From Kaistella haifensis DSM 19056 (GTDB taxonomy: Bacteria; Bacteroidota; Bacteroidia; Flavobacteriales; Weeksellaceae), in the NCBI RefSeq assembly GCF_000735695.2, contig NZ_JASZ02000028.1:1-37900 (forward strand): DNA of 37,900 bases, given 5' to 3'. Of the stretch, positions 23,780-30,654 are shown one piece after another. The notes beneath the pieces were generated by a model. That model was not told the DNA's origin. It did not search any database and saw nothing but the letters and a program-made list of their open reading frames with translations. Each line of letters opens with the position of its first letter. The first letter of the stretch is position 1. A program made the translations under genes and the position numbers.

Positions 23780-25069
23780 CTAAAGAATTTCCGCTAATTT
23801 CTTTGTTAAATTCTTCCTGGAAAACTGCTCAATATTTTCTGTATTTGAAGAGAGATTTCCGGATTTCCAATCATTAAATTTTTCTAAAATAAATGCTTTC
23901 AAACTTTCATAATCATCGTAAGAAAAATGTTTTCCGGCGTGGGTTTCTTCTAAAATTCGCTTCACATCGCTCTCTTTCGGGCCGAAAGAAATAATTTGTT
24001 TCTTCGTTGCCAAATATTCGAAGATTTTCCCGGGAATAATTCCTTTGGATTTATCTTCAGGGAAATTAGTAATCAATAGCAAATCAGAATTTTGCATTTC
24101 CAAATTCGCTTCGGAATGAGAAAGATAACCTAGATTTTTCACCGAATTATTAAGTTCGGATTTGGTAATCTTATCCAAAATTCTATCATCAATTCTCCCT
24201 ACAAATTTTAGTTGAAAGTTTTGTCTAAAATCTTGGTTTTCTTTCATTAAATCATTCAAAACCCTCCATAAAACCTCGGGATTTCTCAATTGTTCCAATA
24301 CCCCGATATAACTTAAAGTAAATTGGGTTGATGGCTCTCGGTTCTCGGTTCTTGGTTCTTGGTTCTCGACATCAAAACCATTGGTAATACAAACCGCGTT
24401 CGCTCCTTTTTTCTTGAAATTTTCAGCATCGGAATAGCTTGTTGCCAAAGTGAAATCCGCATTTTCAAAAACTTTTTGTTCGAGATTTCGGTGTTTTCGA
24501 TCGGCAAATTTTGTCAATTTCAAATGTTGGTAATAGGAAATTTCAGTCCACGGATCCCGGAAATCGGCAATCCATTTTAGATCAGGAAATTCTTTCTTTA
24601 AATTCAAACCAATTAAGTGCACGGAATGTGGCGGTCCAGTCGTAACCAAAGCATCAAAATGGTTTTCTTTTAAGTATTTTTTGAGATAATTCACCGATGG
24701 ATTCACCCAAAAAACCCGCGCATCTGGGATAAAGAAATTTCCACGAACCCAAATCGAAAGTCTGGATTTCAAGTTTTGATTCTTTCCAACATCAAACTGT
24801 CCGGCTTTGAATTTTTTGTTGTCTTTTCCGAAGAATTCTGCGATTTGATAAGGTTCCCAAATTTTAGTTTTGATGATCTCCAGATTTTCAGAAACATCCT
24901 TTTCAAGCGTATCATCTACAATCGGATAACTCGGATTTTCCGGAATAAAAACAGTAGGTTTCCAACCAAAATCCGGTAAATATTTCACAAATTTTAACCA
25001 CCGCTGAACGCCCGGTCCACCTGCAGGTGGCCAATAATAAGAGATGATTAAGATTTTTTTGTTGTTCAT
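23780..25069 (-). CDS. glycosyltransferase, GT-B fold (GT4-like), with heptanucleotide repeat in the linker
   Basis: 429-residue cytosolic or membrane-associated glycosyltransferase. The N-terminal domain begins KKILIISYYWPPAGGPGVQR, a donor/acceptor glycine loop usual in family 4 enzymes, followed by WIADFRDPW. The C-terminal domain starts FTLSYIGVLEQLRNPEVLW, with FEYLATKKQIISFGP close to the family EX7E region. Between the domains is a hydrophilic insert ENQEPRTENREPST encoded by five 7-bp repeats (24333-24367). Surface polysaccharide or glycolipid synthesis is the usual role; acceptor unknown. It stands alone, with no other polysaccharide genes next to it apart from the YfhO gene 0.7 kb away on the same strand. 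Confidence 0.87.
   Translation of the reverse strand: MNNKKILIISYYWPPAGGPGVQRWLKFVKYLPDFGWKPTVFIPENPSYPIVDDTLEKDVSENLEIIKTKIWEPYQIAEFFGKDNKKFKAGQFDVGKNQNLKSRLSIWVRGNFFIPDARVFWVNPSVNYLKKYLKENHFDALVTTGPPHSVHLIGLNLKKEFPDLKWIADFRDPWTEISYYQHLKLTKFADRKHRNLEQKVFENADFTLATSYSDAENFKKKGANAVCITNGFDVENQEPRTENREPSTQFTLSYIGVLEQLRNPEVLWRVLNDLMKENQDFRQNFQLKFVGRIDDRILDKITKSELNNSVKNLGYLSHSEANLEMQNSDLLLITNFPEDKSKGIIPGKIFEYLATKKQIISFGPKESDVKRILEETHAGKHFSYDDYESLKAFILEKFNDWKSGNLSSNTENIEQFSRKNLTKKLAEIL
24333..24367. repeat. five tandem 7-bp units inside the glycosyltransferase gene
   Basis: Exactly five contiguous heptads: GGCTCTC, GGTTCTC, GGTTCTT, GGTTCTT, GGTTCTC. The tract lies in the coding sequence for the interdomain linker. 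Because 7 is not a multiple of 3, gaining or losing one unit would shift the frame. Confidence 0.9.
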
Positions 25070-25086
25070 ATTTTTTACGCAAATCT

Positions 25087-25278
25087 TCTACCGAAAAAGA
25101 GACAAAAGCTTTGGAACTTTTTTAGTCATTCAAAAGGTGGCAAAATTAACTTATTTAAACAGCTAATATGGTTCAGGATTTAAATTATTTCTTTGTTCAT
25201 TAAGCCACATTTTTCTACCGCAAAAGAGACAAAAGCTGTGTTTTTTTAATCATTCAAAAGATAGCAAAATTAACTTAT
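25087..25278. repeat. two direct copies (~65 bp) of the dispersed ACCGCAAAAG repeat
   Basis: Copy 1 (25087-25154) and copy 2 (25214-25278) share the order TCTACCGMAAAAGAGACAAA, a T-rich middle, TCATTCAAAAG and GCAAAATTAACTTAT, with a few differences. They lie at the 3' end of the minus-strand GxxExxY gene; copy 2 ends at its stop codon (25275-25277). The left arm of the 8416-8550 palindrome belongs to the same family. Confidence 0.75.
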
Positions 25279-25685
25279 GAATGAAGTTGATCGAAATATT
25301 TATTAGTAAAAGTTTCTTGTCCGTGATGGTATAAATTTTTTACATTAAAATTCACTAAAATTCCTTTTGGCACTTTCAATAAATTCATATAATTCAAAAC
25401 TTGAGATTTATGTACATCCATTATTTGGGTGACGGCTTTAATTTCTAAAACGATCAAATCTTCAATGATAAAATCACATTTAAAATCACAATCCAAAGCT
25501 TCATCTTTATAAAAAACAGGAATTTGAAACTCTGATTTAAACGGGATTTCCCGCAATTTAAATTCCTTTTCTAAAGCTTTATGATAAACAATTTCAGCTA
25601 AACCTGAACCTAAAATTTTATGAACCTCAATACAAGCTCCATTAATTTTATAGGTCAGATCTGTGATATATTTTTGCGTAATCAT
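25275..25685 (-). CDS. GxxExxY family protein (PD-(D/E)XK nuclease-like)
   Basis: 136 residues from ATG 25685-25683; a GTG nine bases upstream is less likely. It is a small protein of the GxxExxY family, predicted to have a PD-(D/E)XK nuclease fold. The signature is GSGLAEIVYHKAL (Gly-x-x-Glu-x-x-Tyr), followed by CDFIIEDLIVLEIKAV with the Asp...ExK nuclease-like active site (LEIK), then VHKSQVLNYMNLL and KGILVNFNV. Function is unproven. It is flanked on both sides by arms of the dispersed ACCGCAAAAG repeat in inverted orientation (25214-25278 and 25734-25756), so it may ride within, or act on, this repeat unit. It is separated from both neighbours by repeat DNA. Confidence 0.9.
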   Translation of the reverse strand: MITQKYITDLTYKINGACIEVHKILGSGLAEIVYHKALEKEFKLREIPFKSEFQIPVFYKDEALDCDFKCDFIIEDLIVLEIKAVTQIMDVHKSQVLNYMNLLKVPKGILVNFNVKNLYHHGQETFTNKYFDQLHS

Positions 25686-25733
25686 AAAAACCACCCTTTT
25701 TTTATCTTTTGTAACGCTGAATTTTCCAGTATT

Positions 25734-25756
25734 CTTTTGTCACTTTTGCGGTAAAA
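25734..25756. repeat. inverted arm of the dispersed repeat upstream of the GxxExxY gene
   Basis: CTTTTGTCACTTTTGCGGTA (25734-25753) and the following A run are the reverse complement of the repeat head (TTTTTACCGCAAAAGTGAC). More weakly related sequence extends down to about 25697. Confidence 0.7.
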
Positions 25757-25799
25757 ATAAATTCCACGAATTCTTATACATCTTTCTCGTGCTTTTGAC

Positions 25800-28364
25800 T
25801 TACTCAATATTTTCAAGTTTATTTTCATCCTTTTTGCGGTAAAGAAAATAAATTCCGCCCAAACTTAGCAACAAAAATAGTCCGAAACAAATCATGGAAA
25901 TCAATTTTCCTTTTGCGATAACATCCGGTGCGAAAATCATTTTCACGGTATGATTACCCGCCGGAACGTGAACAGCGCGCAACAAATAATCAGCCTTGAT
26001 GTAAGGTACTTCTTTGTCGTCCACCAAAACTTTCCAACCTTTTGGATAATAAATTTCGGAAAATACGGCTAGCTGTGGCGTTTTCGATTGGGTTTTAAAT
26101 TCCAATTCGTTGGCTTGGTATTTTGTTAAATTCAAGAAAGCGGTAGAATCTGCCTGCAAAGTTTTTCCCTCAAAATATTGTTTGTCGCTGTTTGCAACCA
26201 CCGCAATTTTCTTCGTATCCACTTCCCCAATTTGCTTGATTTCTTCGTTGGGAGAATTCACAAATTGAACTTCAGAAACAAACCATGCATTTCCGTTCGC
26301 CTGTGGATTAACCACTGCTTCAGGTTTCTCTGGATCACCAAAAATCATGTATTTTGCATTGAGCATATTTAGGATTCGCGGAACTTTTACCGTGTCCATT
26401 TTTCCGAAATATTCATTGATCAAATCATCATAACGACGTAATTTTACGGCATGATAACCACCGATTGAAGATTTGAAATAGGAAGTATTGGTCTCGCCGA
26501 AAGTACCTAAAACCTGGTTGTAAATTCGGTAATGTGTTTGATCTTTATTGGCGATCGTTTCTAAAGTTTTGTTAACATTTACATTGTCCAATAATGCTTT
26601 AAGATTGGTATTATCGCCTACTTTCTGCATCAGCAGTTCTGAATTTTCCGTTTGGAATGGATTTTCAGTAAAGGTTTTATCGATGAAATTATCGTTGTTC
26701 AAATAGCGTTTGTTCACACTCCAAAGATCAAATAAACTCACCAATCCAATTACGACAATCGCAATATTTTGATTGATTTTTTGCTTTAATCCTAAAAACA
26801 AAACAGCTGCTGCGATTCCAACATAAATAATCGCCTTTATCGCATCAATTCTAAACATATTGAATCTTTCATCCACCAAAAAGTCTAAAAGATAAGGTGG
26901 CAAATACGTTTTTTCGTTCGGAGTATAAAACCCTAAAAGCGACTTTCCGAAGATCAACAAAATAAAAGTAATCCCAATAACAGCTCCGGTTACGTAGGTT
27001 AAAATTTTCTTTTTATAATCTTCTGTTAAGATATTTTCCGCAGAAGTTTCTGTATTTTCATTGGAATTGAAGAAGCGATAAAGTCCTACAATTGCAATTA
27101 AAGGAAACAATAATTCAACCACCACCAAAATGGAACTCGGCGCCCGGAATTTATTATAAAATGGAATATAATCAATGAAAAAATCAGATAAAATCATGAA
27201 ATTGCTTCCCCATGCTAAAAAAACGGTGAGAATTGACGCGCCCAAAATCCAATAACGGTATTTTTTCCAAGCAAAGAAAAAGCCCAAAATTGCCAGAAAA
27301 CAAACGATTGCACCTTGATAAGCCGGCCCGGAAGTTCCCGGTTGATCGCCCCAATACGTCAAAGAACCAAAACCTTTGGAAATTTGATTCATTTCTTCTT
27401 GTGACGAAACATTACTTTGCACCATTTCCTGCACTCTGTTCATCATTCGATCGGAACCTTCTTCGTTGCTGGAACCACCCATCAATCTTGGGATAAAGAG
27501 GTTTAAAGTCTCCAGTTTTCCGTAACTCCACATCAAAATACTTTCATTATCCATCCCCGATTTTTCGGAAGAATGAACTCCATTATCGAGAATTTGTTTC
27601 CCACGAACAGTTTCGGAAACATACTCGGAATTCGCCATAATTCTTTGGGAATTCATCCCGATACCCAATAAAAATGCCACTGCCAAAACTCCAGAGGAAA
27701 TTCCAAAATGTTTCCAATCGGTTTTCCCCTGAACTGCACGAACCAATTCTGAAACGAATAAAAATCCAAGTGCGATGAAAAGATAGTAGGTCATTTGCGG
27801 GTGATTTGCTGCAATTTGCAACCCCATAAACAGCGTGGTCAGTATGAAACCTGTGATGTATTTTTTGCGGATATAAACCAAAAGAATTCCCGCCAAAAGC
27901 GGCGCAAAATAAGCAACGGTGTGAATTTTCCCGTTATGTCCAGCTCCGAGCGCAATATAAAAATAGGTAGAAAGTCCGAAAAAAGTTGCGCCTAAAAAAG
28001 CATATTTCCAGTTGCGAACAGCAACCATTCCGAGGAGAAAAAATCCAGAGAAAAGCAGAAAAATATAATTCGCAGGTTTTGGCAAAAAATTCAGAACATC
28101 ATCAATTTTTTTAATGACATCACCACGAAACTGCGCTCCCATTTGGTAAGTCGGCATTCCTCCAAACATCGAGTCGCTCCAGTAGGTTTCCTCTCCGTTT
28201 TGTGCACGATAATCCAAAAGCTCCTTTGCACCACCTTTGTATTGTACAATATCGTGTTGGAAAAGCTGTTTCCCCGTAAGAACCGGATTGTTGTAAACCA
28301 AAGCCAAAATAACGAAAGCAACGATGCTCCCGATGATGAAAATGAGATTTTTATTTTTTACCAT
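25800..28364 (-). CDS. YfhO family large membrane protein
   Basis: 854-residue polytopic inner-membrane protein of the YfhO family (GT-C-like fold), linked in Firmicutes to lipoteichoic-acid glycosylation and widespread but uncharacterised in Bacteroidota. An N-terminal helix (LIFIIGSIVAFVILALVYNN) is followed by a loop with FQHDIVQYKGGAKELLDY and YWSDSMFGGMPTYQ, which contains the acidic residues expected in the GT-C active site. Many membrane segments follow to about residue 540, then a ~270-residue soluble domain with YNQVLGTFGETNTSYFKSSI, and a final membrane helix before a charged tail (YRKKDENKLENIE). It probably transfers sugar from a lipid-linked donor outside the membrane. The next gene upstream on the strand is the DUF4834 gene, separated by a hairpin. 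Confidence 0.9.
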   Translation of the reverse strand: MVKNKNLIFIIGSIVAFVILALVYNNPVLTGKQLFQHDIVQYKGGAKELLDYRAQNGEETYWSDSMFGGMPTYQMGAQFRGDVIKKIDDVLNFLPKPANYIFLLFSGFFLLGMVAVRNWKYAFLGATFFGLSTYFYIALGAGHNGKIHTVAYFAPLLAGILLVYIRKKYITGFILTTLFMGLQIAANHPQMTYYLFIALGFLFVSELVRAVQGKTDWKHFGISSGVLAVAFLLGIGMNSQRIMANSEYVSETVRGKQILDNGVHSSEKSGMDNESILMWSYGKLETLNLFIPRLMGGSSNEEGSDRMMNRVQEMVQSNVSSQEEMNQISKGFGSLTYWGDQPGTSGPAYQGAIVCFLAILGFFFAWKKYRYWILGASILTVFLAWGSNFMILSDFFIDYIPFYNKFRAPSSILVVVELLFPLIAIVGLYRFFNSNENTETSAENILTEDYKKKILTYVTGAVIGITFILLIFGKSLLGFYTPNEKTYLPPYLLDFLVDERFNMFRIDAIKAIIYVGIAAAVLFLGLKQKINQNIAIVVIGLVSLFDLWSVNKRYLNNDNFIDKTFTENPFQTENSELLMQKVGDNTNLKALLDNVNVNKTLETIANKDQTHYRIYNQVLGTFGETNTSYFKSSIGGYHAVKLRRYDDLINEYFGKMDTVKVPRILNMLNAKYMIFGDPEKPEAVVNPQANGNAWFVSEVQFVNSPNEEIKQIGEVDTKKIAVVANSDKQYFEGKTLQADSTAFLNLTKYQANELEFKTQSKTPQLAVFSEIYYPKGWKVLVDDKEVPYIKADYLLRAVHVPAGNHTVKMIFAPDVIAKGKLISMICFGLFLLLSLGGIYFLYRKKDENKLENIE

Positions 28365-28380
28365 GTTGCGGTTTTAATGA

Positions 28381-28417
28381 ATAAAAACCCTTTCAAAATT
28401 TTATATTCAAAAGGGTT
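28381..28417 (-). terminator. hairpin with T run after the DUF4834 gene
   Basis: AACCCTTT (28386-28393) pairs with AAAGGGTT (28410-28417) across a 16-nt loop; on the minus strand TTTTTAT follows. The long loop makes it a moderate terminator. Confidence 0.55.
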
Positions 28418-28422
28418 CAGGT

Positions 28423-28647
28423 TTATTTTTCTGGTTGTTTATTTTCTTTTATCTCTTCGTATTCCACAGTTTCGGCATCCCAATTAATTTTGGAATCGAC
28501 CTTTGCAGTGGGTTTTTGCATTTTTGGTTTTGGATTTTCATCCGACTTTGGAAATTTATAAAAGGCAGAAAAAAACATTCTTTTTAAAATATTCCAGAGA
28601 AAAAAAATAATGATGGTCGTAAGAATTAATTCTAAAAGATATTTCAT
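28423..28647 (-). CDS. DUF4834 family small membrane protein
   Basis: 74 residues: one N-terminal membrane helix (LLELILTTIIIFFLWNILKR) then a short basic and acidic tail ending DAETVEYEEIKENK. The size, single helix, and acidic VEYEEI end fit the DUF4834 family of Bacteroidota, whose function is unknown. It lies 44 bases after the DUF6263 gene and before the YfhO gene on the same strand, so the three may be partly cotranscribed. Confidence 0.65.
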   Translation of the reverse strand: MKYLLELILTTIIIFFLWNILKRMFFSAFYKFPKSDENPKPKMQKPTAKVDSKINWDAETVEYEEIKENKQPEK

Positions 28648-28691
28648 TTTTTTAAAGAATAATTAATGATAACTTTTCAGCAATAATTTAT

Positions 28692-29744
28692 TTACTTCGT
28701 CGGATTCACCACCACTGTGGAGTTGGAAACACTTTTCATGCTTTGAGATTGTTTGCCATCCGACAGGGTTTCCGTTTGGGTGGTTTTCACCGAAACCGTT
28801 TGGTTTTTGATCCAGCCGGTATTTTGATCCAAAGTAATTATTCCGTTTTGGGAAAGTTCAGAACTCATGCTTCTGGTAACTCCTTGCTGCGTTTTTTTGT
28901 CGCTTTTTTTAGGAATTCCGCCATTTACAGCAATCGTTGCCACGCCATTATCCACACTTTTCAGGATGTAATTGGTGGTTAATTTTATTTTTCCGTCTGG
29001 CGTTGCGTTTTCACTTTCGCTCCATTTTTCGCCAATTTTCGCCCCTTTTGCTGGAATTAAAATTAAGTTTTTAGAAAATTGATCTTTAAGAACTTTTTCG
29101 TTAAAACTCTCTTTGAAACTATTAGCAAACGCTGTTTTTTGTTTTGCATCCTTGATGACGCTGCCCACAGAAGCTGCTACTTTGCTATAAATTGGGTCAA
29201 AGCCAGTAATCGAAATCACTTTTCCATATTGATCCATTTTAAGGTTCAGTTTATTGCCCACCAAAGCTTTGTTCACTTTCCACATCATTTTTAGTTGCTC
29301 TTCTTTCGGTTCGGCAAGTTTAGTATCGACCACAATCGATTTTCCGTTTGCTGATTGTGAATTTCTTTTTCCTAAAAGATTGATGGTGATATCATAAATT
29401 CCGTTCTCGAAATTATTGACTAAAAATGACATTTCATCGGTCGTTTCACTCGTACCGCTTTGGGATTTCCCGTCCGGAGCCGTCATTGTTTGCACATCTT
29501 TTTGATAAGTTGTCAGCGGATAAGTTTTTCCTTTTTCCAATTGAAAAGTTTGCTTATAAATTCCCATGGAATCTTTGATTGCCACGTTTGACACTGCTTT
29601 TTCGGCAGTTGCAGAATCGCTCACTGGAATTTCTACGGTAATTGTTTTTCCGGTTTTTGGATCAACTTTAGTAATGGTTTTTGTTTCTTTTTTACAAGAA
29701 ATTAAGGCTATTGAAATAAGCGCAATGGCTGTAATTTTTTTCAT
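28692..29744 (-). CDS. DUF6263 family lipoprotein
   Basis: 350 residues. The N-terminus MKKITAIALISIALISCKKE is a lipoprotein signal, with Cys17 in the lipobox LISC. Residues about 20-60 are a hydrophilic linker (VDPKTGKTITVEIPV). The rest fits the DUF6263 family of beta-rich envelope lipoproteins: FQLEKGKTYPLTTYQKDVQ, a central GNKLNLKMDQYGKVISITGF segment, then IPAKGAKIGEKWSESENATP and a Ser/Thr/Gln-rich end. Function is unknown; no catalytic motif is seen. The absence of an acidic patch after Cys17 leaves open which membrane face it occupies. Confidence 0.8.
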   Translation of the reverse strand: MKKITAIALISIALISCKKETKTITKVDPKTGKTITVEIPVSDSATAEKAVSNVAIKDSMGIYKQTFQLEKGKTYPLTTYQKDVQTMTAPDGKSQSGTSETTDEMSFLVNNFENGIYDITINLLGKRNSQSANGKSIVVDTKLAEPKEEQLKMMWKVNKALVGNKLNLKMDQYGKVISITGFDPIYSKVAASVGSVIKDAKQKTAFANSFKESFNEKVLKDQFSKNLILIPAKGAKIGEKWSESENATPDGKIKLTTNYILKSVDNGVATIAVNGGIPKKSDKKTQQGVTRSMSSELSQNGIITLDQNTGWIKNQTVSVKTTQTETLSDGKQSQSMKSVSNSTVVVNPTK

Positions 29745-29910
29745 TAAAATAATTTTCGGATTGATAAATCTGTTGCAATCATCAAAAAGCTTACCTATTT
29801 TGAAATAGCAACGACAAATTTAAGGTAATTATTTTAAGAGCATTTGAATACTCAAGAAAAAAAAGGAAATTTCAGCAAAAAAAAAGAGTTTAAAACTAAA
29901 GCATATCAAT

Positions 29911-30360
29911 TTACAAAGAAATTCCTCCGTATCGGACGAAACTTCCCAAAATAAGCATTAAAACGCCGATAACCGTTACGGAAATAATGTGAAAAGCCAT
30001 CAAGGGTAAATTCTTCACTGAAAGTTTTGGCAATACAAAAAAGTTGGCGCTCAGTGCAAAAAGTACGGTTATGAAAAGTAAAATTAATTTCAATGAAACC
30101 ACCGTTTCTATCGGATTTGAAAACCGAAACCACGCCGATACGCCAATTCCAAATTGGTAAGCCATCCAAACGCCGGTTATTACCATCACCAATAAAGCAG
30201 GAATTCCTATTTTCTCGAATTTTCTTTCAAAATTGAGTAAAATTTCAGGGTCCTTTTTCTTTAAAACTTCGGGCAAAATTCCGATCGCCAAAACCAAATG
30301 ACCACCGACCCAAACCGCCGCTCCCAACAAATGAAAAATTAAAAGTAAATGATGTGACAT
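29911..30360 (-). CDS. CopD-like membrane protein
   Basis: 149 residues with four hydrophobic segments, resembling the CopD/copper-export domain family. It begins MSHHLLLIFHLLGAAVWVGG, where a His in helix 1 and the HLLGAAVWVGG motif are family marks. MVITGVWMAYQFGIG and a C-terminal helix ending LGSFVRYGG follow. In copper systems CopD moves copper across the inner membrane; stand-alone members of this size may bind haem or metal and are not characterised. Its ATG overlaps the stop of the upstream broken gene as TAATG, which implies it was translationally coupled to that gene. Confidence 0.8.
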   Translation of the reverse strand: MSHHLLLIFHLLGAAVWVGGHLVLAIGILPEVLKKKDPEILLNFERKFEKIGIPALLVMVITGVWMAYQFGIGVSAWFRFSNPIETVVSLKLILLFITVLFALSANFFVLPKLSVKNLPLMAFHIISVTVIGVLMLILGSFVRYGGISL

Positions 30361-30547
30361 TATTTCTTGAATATTTTTTTAGCTTCTGCAAACCGCCTCC
30401 GTAGGATTTATCCAATGATGCGTTCATGAAGAATTTAATGAGATTCATCGAATCATCCAACTCGCCAGCCATATTCCTGGTTCCTTTTGTGGCATTTCCA
30501 TTCGCCGCAAATTTCAAATCGGAAGTAGCATCGTTTTCAAAATGTTT
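30360..30547 (-). pseudogene. frameshifted C-terminal remnant of a gene coupled to the CopD-like gene
   Basis: The minus-strand frame open from 30547 (bounded by TGA 30548-30550) reads DATSDLKFAANGNATKG, then GELDDSMNLIKFFMNASLDK and SYGGG. In another frame from about 30395 it continues FAEAKKIFKK and ends with a TAA (30362-30360) overlapping the CopD-like ATG (TAATG). The compact ending and overlap suggest this was the original C-terminus, so a small indel lies near 30390-30400. No ATG precedes the fragment, so the 5' part is also lost or altered. I do not recognise the family. A chance open frame running into the CopD gene is the alternative. Confidence 0.45.
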
Positions 30548-30601
30548 TCATGACGAAATTATTAGTTGTTCAATAAAACAAATATAAAAATTATTTTTGA
30601 G

Positions 30602-30609
30602 TAAATTTG
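30602..30609 (+). promoter_or_regulatory. -7 box of the M3 peptidase promoter
   Basis: TAAATTTG matches TAnnTTTG, 45 bases before the ATG at 30655. Transcription would start near 30616, which rules against the in-frame upstream start at 30607. Confidence 0.5.
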
Positions 30610-30654
30610 TATTTTAAAATTCGTCGTTTTAATCGGCAATTAATACCTATCAAT

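Noticed and set aside
25831-25850. TTTTTGCGGTAAAG inside the YfhO gene, similar to the repeat arm
   Set aside because: It encodes the C-terminal FLYRKK of YfhO and lacks the rest of the repeat. Similarity is probably accidental.
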